From Nostoc carneum NIES-2107 (GTDB lineage: Bacteria; Cyanobacteriota; Cyanobacteriia; Cyanobacteriales; Nostocaceae): 64,000 nt of DNA. The stretch lies in NCBI GenBank assembly GCA_002368155.1, contig AP018180.1:3846719-3910718 (forward strand), given 5' to 3'. Positions within the stretch are counted from its first letter, which is position 1. Each line of letters opens with the position of its first letter. Positions 6,227 through 15,545 of this stretch are shown here, piece by piece. Under the pieces are notes generated by a model that was given only the letters and a program-made list of their open reading frames with translations, had not been told where the DNA came from and made no database searches. Position numbers and translations under genes: made by a program.

Positions 6227-8404
6227 ATGCACACAGTAATACTCGTTCTGTTTGAGGTGCTGATTGTTATTGGACTGTCTCGGCTAGTAGGACTGGGATT
6301 TAAGTCAATTAAGCAACCGCTGGTAATTGGAGAGATTGTAGCTGGGATTATGCTCGGCCCTTCTCTATTTGGTTTGATAGCTCCATCAGTAGCAGCTACT
6401 TTGTTTCCGCCTGAAGCCGTGCCGTTTTTAAATGTGCTGTCTCAGGTGGGACTGATATTTTTTATGTTTCTGATTGGCTTAGAACTGAATCCCAGATATC
6501 TCAGTGGGCAATTAGAAACAGCAGTTTTGACTTCTCATGTCAGCATTTTGGTGCCGTTTTCTTTAGGAACGCTGCTCGCAGTGTTGCTTTATCCTCTGGT
6601 TTCTAATGCTAGTGTTTCCTTTACCGCTTTTGCCCTATTTTTGGGCGCGGCGATGTCAATTACCGCATTTCCGGTACTGGCGAGAATTATTACAGAGAAC
6701 AACTTGCAAGGAACGCGCTTGGGAACCTTGGCGTTAACTTGTGCGGCGGTGGATGATGTGACGGCTTGGTGCGTGTTAGCAGTAGCGATCGCAGTTGCTA
6801 GAGAAGGTAGTATTGTCAGTGCATGGCCGACAATTATTGAAAGCATTCTCTACATCGGCTTTATGGTAACTGTGGGGCGTTGGTTCCTGCAACGGCTGGC
6901 TACCTACCACCAACGCACGGGACGCTTAAGCCAAATGGTAGTAGCGTTAATTTACATGGGAGTGGTGGCTTCTGCTCTAGTTACCGAATTAATTGGCATT
7001 CACCTGATTTTTGGCGCATTTTTACTGGGTGCAGCAATGCCTAAAAATGCAGATTTGGTGAGAGAACTGGCAGAGAAAACCGAAGATTTTGTCTTAGTAT
7101 TTCTGCTCCCAGTATTCTTTGCTTATAGCGGCTTGCGGACGCAAATTGGCTTGCTCAACCGTCCAGAGTTGTGGTTACTGTGTGCATTAGTTTTAGCAGT
7201 GGCGATCGCAGGCAAGTATATTGGGACTTATGTTGCAGCTCGTGTCAGTGGAATTAATAAGCGGGAAGCCTCAGCCCTTGGTTGGTTGATGAATACTCGC
7301 GGTTTAACTGAGTTAATCGTACTCAATATTGGACTCGAGTTAGGTGTAGTTTCACCCTTACTGTTTACCATGCTGGTGATTATGGCATTGGTAACTACAT
7401 TTATGACCTCACCACTGCTGGAATGGACTTATCCCAAGAAGCTGATCAGGTTAGATGTAGTAGAACCAGAATTAGCAGAAGAAACTGATACACCAACTAG
7501 AGTTGGCGAAGAATACCGAATTTTAGTACCAGTAGCTAATCCTAGCACCCAAAAAGGCTTATTACAGTTAGCAGTTGCGATTGCACTTAACTATCGTCAA
7601 TCTGCTGTGGTTCATCCCCTGAGTCTGATTGAGTTTGAAGAAGACTATGCTTTTGAAAGTACACCAGTTGAGGCTAACCGCTTAATTGCTCAACGTCGCC
7701 AACAGCTAGAAGAGTTAATTAATACTCTCGAACCTGCAACTTCTCGTGCTTATGTACATCCTATTATCCGCACATCAAGCAACGTTGCTAGAGAAACTGC
7801 CCAAATTGCCCAAATTGAGCAACCTAACTTGATTTTAGTCGGATGGCACCGCCCAGCTTTTAGTAATAATCGCTTAGGTGGGAGAGTTGGTCAAATTCTG
7901 ACAACTGCACCCGTAGATGTTGCAGTATTTATCGACCGGGGAGGAGAAAGACTAGAAAGCTTACTAGTTCCTTATTCTGCGAATATTCATGATGATTTAG
8001 CACTGATACTTGCCTTAAGATTGCTGATTAACAGAGATACCTGTATGTTGCGGATTTTACAGGTACGAGCAGAAAATCAGGTTAAGGACGAAATGAGCCA
8101 CGAATTACAAATCATGATGGAGCAATTACCAAACAGTGTACGCGATCGCATCGAAATTCAGATAATTGCAGCTCCAGATTCAATCCAAGCTGTAGTCGAA
8201 GCTTCCGAATTTGTTGATTTGACAATTGCTGGAACTAGCCGCGCTTGGGGTATTGAACGCCAAACTCTAGGAAGATATACAGATGAACTCGCTATTCAAT
8301 GTCGTTCTTCACTGCTCATTACCCGACGTTACAGTCAAGTTACCTCACATTTAGCCTCTGTACTTCCTGAAGTGAGTAGTCCAGAATCAGCAGCTAGGAG
8401 CTAA
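6227..8404 (+). CDS. CPA2-family cation/proton antiporter with C-terminal universal-stress-like region
   Basis: The 725-residue protein has two parts. Residues 1-410 form the membrane exchanger, with IMLGPSLFG (41-49), MFLIGLELNPR (80-90), AMSITAFPVLARI (142-154) and the ion-site pair Asp176-Asp177 in AAVDDVTAW. Residues about 430-700 are soluble and resemble two universal stress protein units (YRILVPVANPSTQKGLLQLAVAIA; NLILVGWHRPAFSNNRLGGRVGQILTTAPVDVAVFIDRG), which in the family bind nucleotides and may gate transport. The ATG follows GAGGA at good spacing. An AGGAG just before the stop probably serves the next gene, four bases on. Confidence 0.92.
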   Translation: MHTVILVLFEVLIVIGLSRLVGLGFKSIKQPLVIGEIVAGIMLGPSLFGLIAPSVAATLFPPEAVPFLNVLSQVGLIFFMFLIGLELNPRYLSGQLETAVLTSHVSILVPFSLGTLLAVLLYPLVSNASVSFTAFALFLGAAMSITAFPVLARIITENNLQGTRLGTLALTCAAVDDVTAWCVLAVAIAVAREGSIVSAWPTIIESILYIGFMVTVGRWFLQRLATYHQRTGRLSQMVVALIYMGVVASALVTELIGIHLIFGAFLLGAAMPKNADLVRELAEKTEDFVLVFLLPVFFAYSGLRTQIGLLNRPELWLLCALVLAVAIAGKYIGTYVAARVSGINKREASALGWLMNTRGLTELIVLNIGLELGVVSPLLFTMLVIMALVTTFMTSPLLEWTYPKKLIRLDVVEPELAEETDTPTRVGEEYRILVPVANPSTQKGLLQLAVAIALNYRQSAVVHPLSLIEFEEDYAFESTPVEANRLIAQRRQQLEELINTLEPATSRAYVHPIIRTSSNVARETAQIAQIEQPNLILVGWHRPAFSNNRLGGRVGQILTTAPVDVAVFIDRGGERLESLLVPYSANIHDDLALILALRLLINRDTCMLRILQVRAENQVKDEMSHELQIMMEQLPNSVRDRIEIQIIAAPDSIQAVVEASEFVDLTIAGTSRAWGIERQTLGRYTDELAIQCRSSLLITRRYSQVTSHLASVLPEVSSPESAARS

Positions 8405-8408
8405 ACAC

Positions 8409-8930
8409 ATGAATAATTTCAAATTAAAATCCTTGGGCTTTTATGGAGCAACAATAGCTGGAGTTCTTATCTTATTTAAAGCTGTGAGCGCTTATGGAGA
8501 CAGCAATCTCAAAGCTCCTCCTGTAATCAACGGTTCCTATAGTCTTGCTTTGGATGAAAAGCTACCTAACTGTAATCAAACAGCAGCCCCCATTCTCAAA
8601 ATTCAACAATCAGGGATTTATGTAAATGCTTCTTTATTACCAGCAGATACTAACTCTGAAAATGCTACCAGCAATGAAAAAACTCATCCGCTCTCAGGCA
8701 TTTTAAGAAACCAAGAATTAAATTTATCTGGCAAAATAGAGGGTTCTGCTCTGTGCAATATTGCTTCTACTCAAAATGCACCTTTTCACTCAGCTAAAAT
8801 GCAAATGCAATTACTGGATAAAGGTAATTTTACTGGGCAATTAACTCTTAGTGGTAGCTCGCAAAGTTTCAAATTTACGGCGATACCACAAAAAACACAG
8901 GAAAAATCACAGTCAGTTAAAAAGCATTAA
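8409..8930 (+). CDS. exported protein of unknown function, in operon with antiporter
   Basis: The 173-residue product begins with a hydrophobic stretch (LGFYGATIAGVLILFKAVSAYG) that reads as a signal peptide or membrane anchor. A Ser/Asn-rich mature part follows, with two cysteines that could form a disulfide (PNCNQ and ALCNIAS). It starts four bases after the antiporter stop, with its AGGAG inside the antiporter gene, so the two are almost certainly co-translated. A periplasmic partner or sensor of the exchanger is possible but not shown. I do not recognise a named family. Confidence 0.7.
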   Translation: MNNFKLKSLGFYGATIAGVLILFKAVSAYGDSNLKAPPVINGSYSLALDEKLPNCNQTAAPILKIQQSGIYVNASLLPADTNSENATSNEKTHPLSGILRNQELNLSGKIEGSALCNIASTQNAPFHSAKMQMQLLDKGNFTGQLTLSGSSQSFKFTAIPQKTQEKSQSVKKH

Positions 8931-9050
8931 CAGCAGGATGATGAAAAATATTCAGCTTACCAAATTTTATGCTGAGATAAATCAAAATAATCATCCTAAA
9001 CTCAAAACTCTAAATCTAGTAGAGAGTTTTTCAATCAAGAGCTAAAAATC

Positions 9051-9998
9051 ATGGTCAAAGGTGTGAGGAATAGACAATTTTTTCAATTCTACAAGCAGCT
9101 TATTAGTATCAGCTTGTTGGGTATATCCACAGCAATGATTCTAGAAGCTGGTAGTAGTATTGCTCAACCAGCAGCAAAGCAAATAAGACCGCCCTATTAT
9201 CCCAATCTACCCGTGCAACCTGCTACCACAAATGTGACAGGCTCATTAGCTAGGCTGGATAATTGGCACTTTTCCCCAGAAGCTATGCAACTGGAATTTA
9301 CGCTATCAGCAGCTAGAACTCCTAAATACTTTTATCTCGCTCAACCTGCGCGCATTGTTGTAGATTTACCCAATACCAAATTAGGGTATGTTCCCACTCA
9401 ACAAAATTATTCCGGTAAGATTCAGAGAGTTCGCATTTCTCAATTAAATGCAGGTGTAACTCGCATTGTTTTAGATTTAGCACCAGGAAATTCTTTAGAT
9501 CCAAATCAATTAAAATTGCAACCTACTTCCAAGAAAAACCCGAATCGCTGGGTTTTACGTCCTGCTGTTAATGCTGCTCAAAACTCAGTCAAACCAGGGT
9601 ACTATCCGCAATTACCTAATAATTTACCTGTAAATCCTCAACCTCTAAATCTACCTCAAATTCCATCTAACTATCCGCCAACACCCATTAATCAATTACC
9701 AATAAGTAATAACCAACAATCACCATTTTTTACTTTACCGCCGCCTGTTAACAACTTACCTCCAATAAGTAATAACCAGTCGCAACCTTTTGTGACTGTA
9801 CCGCCCCTTACTTCTAACAACTCACCCCAAATACCAGTTAATCTTCCAGCGTCAATCGTGCCAAATCAACCAGTTAATTTTAACAGCCCTGCACCTGTTA
9901 TCAGCCCTAATTTTCCTGTTCCTACAATTCCCAATTCTCCACCTAATATTTCAGAAACTCAGGTAGTTGAATTTGGTCAACCCATTCCTCGTAAGTGA
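9051..9998 (+). CDS. AMIN-domain exported protein with proline-rich tail
   Basis: The 315-residue protein has a signal peptide-like N-terminus (LISISLLGISTAMILEAGSSIAQ). An AMIN-type beta domain follows at about residues 65-155, with RLDNWHFSPEAMQLEFTLS, PARIVVDLPNTKLG and GVTRIVLDLAPG. After it comes a long Pro/Asn/Gln-rich unordered tail of about 140 residues. AMIN domains bind peptidoglycan or envelope partners and occur in cell-wall amidases and secretins; here there is no catalytic domain. It follows the antiporter and the exported protein at 8409 in the same direction, with a 120-base gap, and may share their transcript. Confidence 0.82.
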   Translation: MVKGVRNRQFFQFYKQLISISLLGISTAMILEAGSSIAQPAAKQIRPPYYPNLPVQPATTNVTGSLARLDNWHFSPEAMQLEFTLSAARTPKYFYLAQPARIVVDLPNTKLGYVPTQQNYSGKIQRVRISQLNAGVTRIVLDLAPGNSLDPNQLKLQPTSKKNPNRWVLRPAVNAAQNSVKPGYYPQLPNNLPVNPQPLNLPQIPSNYPPTPINQLPISNNQQSPFFTLPPPVNNLPPISNNQSQPFVTVPPLTSNNSPQIPVNLPASIVPNQPVNFNSPAPVISPNFPVPTIPNSPPNISETQVVEFGQPIPRK

Positions 9999-10159
9999 TG
10001 TTTGGATTAAAGCAAATTAACCACCGGTACAAGCTGATAAAATGATTTTTCTTGATAAAAAGAATGGCTGATGGTACCAGAAATAAATAAAGGTCAAAAA
10101 TCACTATTTGTAAAATCCACTGTAGGGGCAAGGGCATTGCCGTGCCCTTATAATTTACA

Positions 10160-10187
10160 ATTTTGAAAAAAGAACGCGACAGATGGG
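10160..10187 (+). repeat. 28-bp dispersed repeat, copy 1
   Basis: The sequence from ATTTTGAAAAAAGAACG to GACAGATGGG is identical to 29674-29701 in the same orientation, with unrelated bases outside. It is non-coding and looks like the conserved core of a dispersed element. Confidence 0.85.
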
Positions 10188-10191
10188 CAGC

Positions 10192-10253
10192 TAGGGGCAC
10201 GGCACCAGTAAGATAATTTGATACACCACAAGATTATGGATGCCGTGCCCCTA
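10192..10253. repeat. inverted repeat with TAGGGGCACGGCA arms
   Basis: Perfect 13-base arms lie at 10192-10204 and 10241-10253. A related GTAGGGGCAAGGGCATTGCC segment precedes it at 10122-10141. The type resembles foldable intergenic repeats of this order. Confidence 0.75.
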
Positions 10254-10505
10254 CAAAGAATTTATTTGTCCCAAACATTGTTTGAATTATTATTATAATT
10301 ATCTGTAACTCACTAACTTGCAATCTGCTGTATTTTTATATATTAGGAAACTACAAAAAATATTCAATTTCTAATAATATAAATAGATAAGGACACAACA
10401 TTAGTTGTGCCCCTATATATCTGTATTCTTTTTCAAATTGGTAACAATTATCCAATTCCACCAAATCAAAACAGCTTTCTTTTCCTCTGCTTCTTCAGTG
10501 AAATT

Positions 10506-11042
10506 TTAGAATCTATCCGTTTCTTGAGTCGGCGCAACTGCTCCAGGTTGAGACATAAAGAAGTTTTGCGCGGATTCATTTTGGTATATGCATCTAATAT
10601 CAGGCTTGTCAGTATCTAAGTTACCTGTAAAGCCAAAAGTATTTAGGCGATTTTTACATTCTCTTACTTGGTCAGATGTTACCAACTTCCGCTGCTCTAA
10701 AAGTGCCCAGTTATTTTGCCGCAGAACGCATCCAGGGCGCATACTCGGTTGAGCAACATAAACATTAAATGGGTTAAGAGTTACGAAAAGTCTCGCGTCC
10801 ATCACCATAGCGCTGGCTCCATATTGCACACAAATCTCAGGGTTGGGTGCTTTAGTATCAATAAATTCACGAGAAGCCACGTTAGATGGGGACAAAGTAG
10901 TTGTTGAGCTAAAAGCAATGCCAATCCCAATCCCCAAGACAAACACTCCCCCCAAGATTGCTATGGTGGTGAAGTTAAAGAGGGAAGATTGAAATGGAGA
11001 AGATTTAGAACTATTACCTGGTCTAGTGGGTGTACGTCTCAT
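10506..11042 (-). CDS. DUF3172-like cyanobacterial membrane protein
   Basis: The 178-residue product has a basic N-terminus (MRRTPTRPG), one membrane helix at about residues 27-47 (TTIAILGGVFVLGIGIGIAF), and a soluble domain with four conserved-looking cysteines (EICVQYG, PGCVLRQ, RECKNR, IRCIYQ). These fit the cyanobacterial DUF3172 family as I remember it; the function is unknown. The ATG at 11042 is chosen over a more upstream start because the protein then begins with the MRRTPTR segment. Confidence 0.7.
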   Translation of the reverse strand: MRRTPTRPGNSSKSSPFQSSLFNFTTIAILGGVFVLGIGIGIAFSSTTTLSPSNVASREFIDTKAPNPEICVQYGASAMVMDARLFVTLNPFNVYVAQPSMRPGCVLRQNNWALLEQRKLVTSDQVRECKNRLNTFGFTGNLDTDKPDIRCIYQNESAQNFFMSQPGAVAPTQETDRF

Positions 11043-11210
11043 TGTCGCTGGTTTACCTTCACGCCTCAGATAGCAGGGAGTTTTATACAATGCTCTCCCT
11101 ATTTAAGTATGACGATTATTGCGTGGAATTGCCTCCTAGTTTCTAGACTTTTTACAAATATAGGGTGTCAAGGGTGTGAGAAAGCAGAGGGGACAAGGTA
11201 GATCAGGAAA

Positions 11211-12704
11211 CTAACGTAATTCTGTAATTATTTGCTCAAAGTTACGGGTATATACTTTTTGGTTATATTCTTGCCACTGTTGCTCTGATGAGTAAGGGAA
11301 TAGCGTTAATGTGGCTGCTTGAATATACTCCATAAACGGGCGACGAAGACGCTCATATTTCTCGAAGGCTGTGGCTATAGCTTGCTTGTTATTCCAATCA
11401 TGTTCTTTGGCAATATGATTAATTAATGTTGTAACTGCCATAGCATCTTCAAGACCTTGGTTAGCTCCTTGAGCCATAAAAGGAGGCATACCATGTGCTG
11501 CATCACCAACTAAAATAATTCTTCCGGCACTCCAGGCTGGGAAAATCTTCTCAGCACCAGCGGCGCGATGAATGTAATATGGACGTTGCAACATATTTTC
11601 TGGAGGAGATAGCTGCACTAATTGTTTAAGTTCATCGGGATAACCTGCTTTTTCTAACTCTTGCAAAACTAAGTTAATCAACTCCTTACCAGACTTACCT
11701 TGCAATGAGTTTAACGGTACAGGCAGATGTAATAAATAGAGAATGCTTTGTCTGTTAACTAACATCATTCTCGGACATTCACTAAAAGAATGCTGACTAG
11801 CTAAATCGTAATTAGCTACTGTTAAAATTGGTGAGCCTGCAAAAAATTTCTCTTCAAGACGCGATCGCAGTTCTGTTGGTATGTCGAGTATTTCTCTACA
11901 ATAGATTGCAGTAAACCCAGAATATTCTGGTTTGGCAAAACTTTGGTAAGGGCTTTCTGCATAAAGTAGCCTACGAACTGTAGAGTTGATACCATCTGCG
12001 GCAACAGCTATTTTGGCTCGGAATGATGTTGTGACTGAGTTTTGCTCAACACTGTCTAAATTTTGGGCTAATAAATCGTTATTTTTTTGTCCATCTGCCC
12101 AATATGCATAGGGGTTAGCTTCTACACTGGCATCAGAAAGACAATCGAGGCGAACGCATCCCAATTCTGGTTCATCCACAACATTGATGCAACGATGATT
12201 TGGTTTAACTTGGTCTTCGGGAAGCAGTTTTCTGAGAGTAGTCTGTAAATCATACCAAGAAAGGGAAATTCGACCCTCACCATAATTTTGAAACCAAACC
12301 TCAAAACTTAAAGAAGTTGACCTAACTAGTTTTCCCTGTAAGTTTTTATAAACCCATTGTTGAGAAGGCTTTGGTGGATTTTTTTCAGAAGCTTCGGCAG
12401 TTTGCTCTTTATCAGACTGGGGAGAATTAACGAAAGTCAAGCTTGCTGTTTTGACTGCTTCGTAGGCGTTAGGATCTACATACTTCAAAGCTTTTAAACC
12501 ATTAGGTAGAAGATCCACAACTTGGCCAGCCTGACGAAAAGCACGAGCTTGGTCGATGACAAGAATATTTTCAATACCACGTTTGCGTAAACCAATGGCA
12601 GTGGCTAAACCAATAGGCCCAGCACCAACTATGACAACATCGTAGATTTTATTGCTGAATGTATCTGCGGGATATGCTGTAGATTGGCTTTGTGGAGTAT
12701 TCAT
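11211..12704 (-). CDS. FAD-dependent monooxygenase (PHBH/UbiH fold)
   Basis: The 497-residue enzyme has the FAD-binding GxGxxG motif near residue 27 (VVIVGAGPIGLATAIGL), the internal AVAADGINSTVRRLL segment, and the second FAD motif VGDAAHGMPPFMAQGANQGLEDA. These are the three marks of aromatic-hydroxylase-type flavoproteins, which use NAD(P)H and oxygen. The substrate may be an aromatic, isoprenoid or carotenoid compound; nothing nearby decides. The ATG at 12704 is used rather than the TTG two codons upstream. Residues about 100-120 are a polar, probably disordered insert. Confidence 0.88.
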   Translation of the reverse strand: MNTPQSQSTAYPADTFSNKIYDVVIVGAGPIGLATAIGLRKRGIENILVIDQARAFRQAGQVVDLLPNGLKALKYVDPNAYEAVKTASLTFVNSPQSDKEQTAEASEKNPPKPSQQWVYKNLQGKLVRSTSLSFEVWFQNYGEGRISLSWYDLQTTLRKLLPEDQVKPNHRCINVVDEPELGCVRLDCLSDASVEANPYAYWADGQKNNDLLAQNLDSVEQNSVTTSFRAKIAVAADGINSTVRRLLYAESPYQSFAKPEYSGFTAIYCREILDIPTELRSRLEEKFFAGSPILTVANYDLASQHSFSECPRMMLVNRQSILYLLHLPVPLNSLQGKSGKELINLVLQELEKAGYPDELKQLVQLSPPENMLQRPYYIHRAAGAEKIFPAWSAGRIILVGDAAHGMPPFMAQGANQGLEDAMAVTTLINHIAKEHDWNNKQAIATAFEKYERLRRPFMEYIQAATLTLFPYSSEQQWQEYNQKVYTRNFEQIITELR

Positions 12705-12905
12705 ACACAAATAGTCGATACTAAGCTATCAAGTAACATAGCATTCAGCGAGAAAATTCAAGGCTCTATTAATCGACCCTAGTAATACAAATTCTCCAAA
12801 ATATAGCTACATAGGGAGCAGAGGGAGAAGTTGATGAGCTTGCTAACTATACATGAAGAAATATAAAGTAATAGTTAAAACAAGTTGAATATATAACTAT
12901 AAAAA

Positions 12906-13733
12906 GTGACATCTTCTAGACAGCTAATCAGGGGCACAGGCTTTAAAATCTCGCAATTACAAATTCTCTTGGCTGATAGCCTAACAATTTTTTGGGGAGA
13001 TTGGCTTGATTTACGTATAAGAATAGTACAAATTGCAGCATCAGGCTTAGTATCTCCACTAATATATATTTTAGCCTTTGGCTTAGGTTTAGGGAGTTCA
13101 ATTCGTCCGGGGTCAGGAATTAGTAGTAACTATAATAACTATCTAGAATTTATCCTGCCGGGGATGGTAGCGTTATCTTCGATGACAATCAGCTTTGGTG
13201 GCACCACATTTTCGATTTGTGGTGAGCGGTTATTCACTAAAACCTTTGAAGAATTTTTGTTAGTCCCCATACAACCCATAGCATTGCACATCGGCAAAAT
13301 GCTGGCAGGAGTTGTACGGGGATTGATGACTTCTGGCTCTGTTATTTTGGTGGCGCTGCTGTTAACAGGAAATTGGAACTTTTTACATCCACTTTTTTTG
13401 CTGTTACTGGTACTCAATTGTACTGTGTTCGCAGGGTTAGGGGTAATTGTAGGATTAACTGTGCGATCGCTCGAATCGGTAGGCTTCTATAACAACTTTA
13501 TAATTATCCCTATGTCGTTCTTAGGGGCCACCTTCTTTGACCCTGGCACTTTACCAGTTGCCTTAAAAGTTTTAGTTTACCTATTACCCCTAACCTATAC
13601 CAGCATTGGACTACGGGCAATCACTCATTTACCCTTATCTCAATTTCCCTGGTATAGCCTGCCAATATTATCAGTAATTGCGATCGCACTTACTATTTGG
13701 GGTGGCTATAAATTTGCTCATTTACAAGATTAG
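12906..13733 (+). CDS. ABC-2 type transporter permease
   Basis: The 275-residue protein has six predicted membrane helices and the ABC-2 permease pattern, including the YLEFILPGMVALSSMTISF region and the C-terminal LLPLTYTSIGLRAI segment, similar to NodJ- and drug- or polysaccharide-export permeases. It would form the channel with an ATP-binding subunit, but none is next to it, so the partner is encoded elsewhere. The start is GTG, without a strong ribosome site. The substrate is unknown. Confidence 0.85.
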   Translation: MTSSRQLIRGTGFKISQLQILLADSLTIFWGDWLDLRIRIVQIAASGLVSPLIYILAFGLGLGSSIRPGSGISSNYNNYLEFILPGMVALSSMTISFGGTTFSICGERLFTKTFEEFLLVPIQPIALHIGKMLAGVVRGLMTSGSVILVALLLTGNWNFLHPLFLLLLVLNCTVFAGLGVIVGLTVRSLESVGFYNNFIIIPMSFLGATFFDPGTLPVALKVLVYLLPLTYTSIGLRAITHLPLSQFPWYSLPILSVIAIALTIWGGYKFAHLQD

Positions 13734-13850
13734 GGCATGGGGCATGGGGCATTGGGCATTGGGCATTGGTAATGGGTAATTGGAATTTCTCCCCCTGCTT
13801 CCTCATCTCCCTCATCTCCCCAGTCCCCAGTCCCCAGTCCCCAATCCCTA
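13734..13850. repeat. compound short tandem repeats between convergent genes
   Basis: CATGGGG, GGGCATT, CTCATCTCC and CCCCAGT units follow one another between the permease and the ferritin-like gene. The last bases run into the stop of the ferritin-like gene, whose C-terminal RGD residues are partly repeat-encoded. Confidence 0.85.
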
Positions 13851-14726
13851 ATCCCCCCTCTTCTGAATCCCGTTGAGGAACATGGGCACAAATTTCTCCA
13901 TAAATACTTTGGGATCGCGCTGCCAAGCTTTTTGGGCTGCTTGGATTCTCACCATTTGTAACTCAGGTGCTAGCAAAGTCTGCGGTAAGCGTTCCATGAG
14001 GTATTGGGGACGTTGCCAAACTGGCATATTATTTGCTAGTTCCACCAAGGTAGCAACCCGACGCAGTTCTGCACCGAGAGTAATATCCATACCAGATTCA
14101 AAGGCAGCTTGCTCAATTGCGGCATACTTGCGCTTGGCTAGCTCGACTTTTTGCCGATGTTCTGGACTTTTATCGGCTATTTGCGCTAACCAGCGATTAC
14201 CCCAACGCACGTGTCCGGCTTCTTCTGGCAAGATTTTTTCGATGGTTTCGCGAATTTTAATGTTTTCTTCAGTTTGTGGTGCTTGTTTTAAGGCGTAGAT
14301 ATGAGCCGAGAAATACTCACAACCCCGCTTTTCGGTAATGTTAATTGTGGCTAGGGTAGAAATTACAAAATCGTCTAGGTTTCCTACTGGGTCTTGATTT
14401 TCTGAGTCGAGTAACCGTTCAAATTCATCAATGTAGGAAGAACCTGGTGGCTTGCCAATATCTGCTCCCAAATCCACTAACAAGTCGGTTAGCCACATTG
14501 CATGACGCGCTTCATCAGAGATGTGGTGCGACAAATCCTTAATTAGTTGCTTTGGCTGTCCATTGAGATATTCAATCAGCTCGGTCAAGTCTTTACAACT
14601 GCGCTGCTCGCTATAACGGTAGCGGTTGAGGGTGATTAAATGCAATTCGCGATCGCTTACTACTCTTTTGAGGATATCCCGCGCACTGATCGCATTCTGA
14701 AATTTCCGTGGGTAAATAACGGTCAC
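13848..14726 (-). CDS. ferritin-like diiron protein
   Basis: The roughly 292-residue protein is helical and shows the four-helix diiron pattern: Glu in SDRELHLITLNRYR, ExxH in SDEARHAMW, Glu in ITEKRGCEYF and ExxH in LPEEAGHVRWGNRWL. Such proteins act as oxygen-activating hydroxylases or oxidases (the tRNA hydroxylase MiaE type is one relative) or as iron-binding proteins. The substrate is not evident. The open frame extends to a TTG at 14747, but the GTG at 14726 has GGAG nine bases upstream and is preferred. Confidence 0.75.
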   Translation of the reverse strand: MTVIYPRKFQNAISARDILKRVVSDRELHLITLNRYRYSEQRSCKDLTELIEYLNGQPKQLIKDLSHHISDEARHAMWLTDLLVDLGADIGKPPGSSYIDEFERLLDSENQDPVGNLDDFVISTLATINITEKRGCEYFSAHIYALKQAPQTEENIKIRETIEKILPEEAGHVRWGNRWLAQIADKSPEHRQKVELAKRKYAAIEQAAFESGMDITLGAELRRVATLVELANNMPVWQRPQYLMERLPQTLLAPELQMVRIQAAQKAWQRDPKVFMEKFVPMFLNGIQKRGD

Positions 14727-14747
14727 GTCGCTTCGCTCCAAATTCAA

Positions 14748-15138
14748 AATTTAAACTTCAGATGTCAAAAATCTACTTGGCTCTCGCCTATTGCCTATTC
14801 CCGGGTCATAAATAACCAATGCCCAATTAAATTTCTCAGATTTCTGATAGTACAACCGTACAAATATAAATAAGTGTAACGAATAAATCATCAATCGGGG
14901 GATAGTTGTACATGTGAAGCTATCCCAATCTGAAGCCATATGTCTTATCTCAATAGCTGTTTCAGGCTGGTTGCGAATGTTTGCTGTTGGCGTTGGTTCT
15001 CATAAAAATCCAGAGAATTATTAACTTTCATTACAAATATCGATTTTGTAACTTTGGTTACAGAATTATTTGGTATATTAAATAAAGAAAGAACATCTCA
15101 TCTATCATCTATAAGAAAAAACTACGGAGGACTTAGTT
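14748..15138. other. intergenic region, likely promoter of the small protein gene
   Basis: This region separates divergent genes. The last part, 15030-15138, is AT-rich and ends in a strong GGAGGA ribosome site (15126-15131) eight bases before the ATG. No other gene or repeat is evident. Confidence 0.45.
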
Positions 15139-15339
15139 ATGTCTATTCAAGAAAAATCTCGTGCAATCATGGCGCGTCAATACCAAGAAGTCAAGAAGCG
15201 CCAACAATCTATGCTAATGCGTAGCGCACAAGAACTCGGTCTTCCTGAAGAAATGTCTCACTACTGGAACCCCATTCAAGGTAAGGTTGACCAAGATGCT
15301 CGCGCAATTTATGGCAGCAGCCACGCTGGTATGAGTTAG
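15139..15339 (+). CDS. conserved-looking small soluble protein, unknown function
   Basis: The 66-residue protein is basic and helical in its first half (EKSRAIMARQYQEVKKRQQSMLMRSAQELG), then has an aromatic segment (MSHYWNPIQGKVDQDARAIYG). A perfectly placed GGAGGA site, a long A/T-rich leader and a good Rho-independent terminator 93 bases downstream mark a strongly expressed single-gene unit. There is no membrane helix or cysteine. I cannot name the family. Confidence 0.75.
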   Translation: MSIQEKSRAIMARQYQEVKKRQQSMLMRSAQELGLPEEMSHYWNPIQGKVDQDARAIYGSSHAGMS

Positions 15340-15432
15340 GCTGTAAGAGTTCTTATCTAATTGTTGTTGCGTGAGAACTTATAAGCTATGAATGCAAAAT
15401 CAGGTGTCACAAGTTGTAGACATAACTGAATA

Positions 15433-15454
15433 CCCCCTTAAAAAAGGGGGTTTT
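15433..15454 (+). terminator. Rho-independent terminator
   Basis: The perfect stem CCCCCTT/AAGGGGG with a four-A loop is followed by TTTT. It lies downstream of the small protein gene and serves it. Confidence 0.85.
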
Positions 15455-15545
15455 GCATGGCTATGATGATTAATAATTTTTAAAATTCATATTTTGTTCC
15501 AGGGGAAAGAGGAAAGTTTTATTCTTTTTCCCCTCTTCAATATGT

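Larger units (their letters stand above)
9999..10505. other. intergenic region holding several dispersed repeats
   Basis: These 507 bases separate convergent genes. The part at 10121-10253 is repeat-derived (listed separately). The remainder at 10254-10505 is AT-rich and shows no gene that I can support. Confidence 0.5.

Noticed and set aside
8851-9045. 64-codon open frame overlapping the exported protein gene
   Set aside because: It overlaps a better-supported gene in another frame and has no ribosome site or family features.
12906-13733. complete ABC export operon
   Set aside because: Only the permease is present; no ATP-binding subunit or membrane-fusion gene is adjacent on either side.
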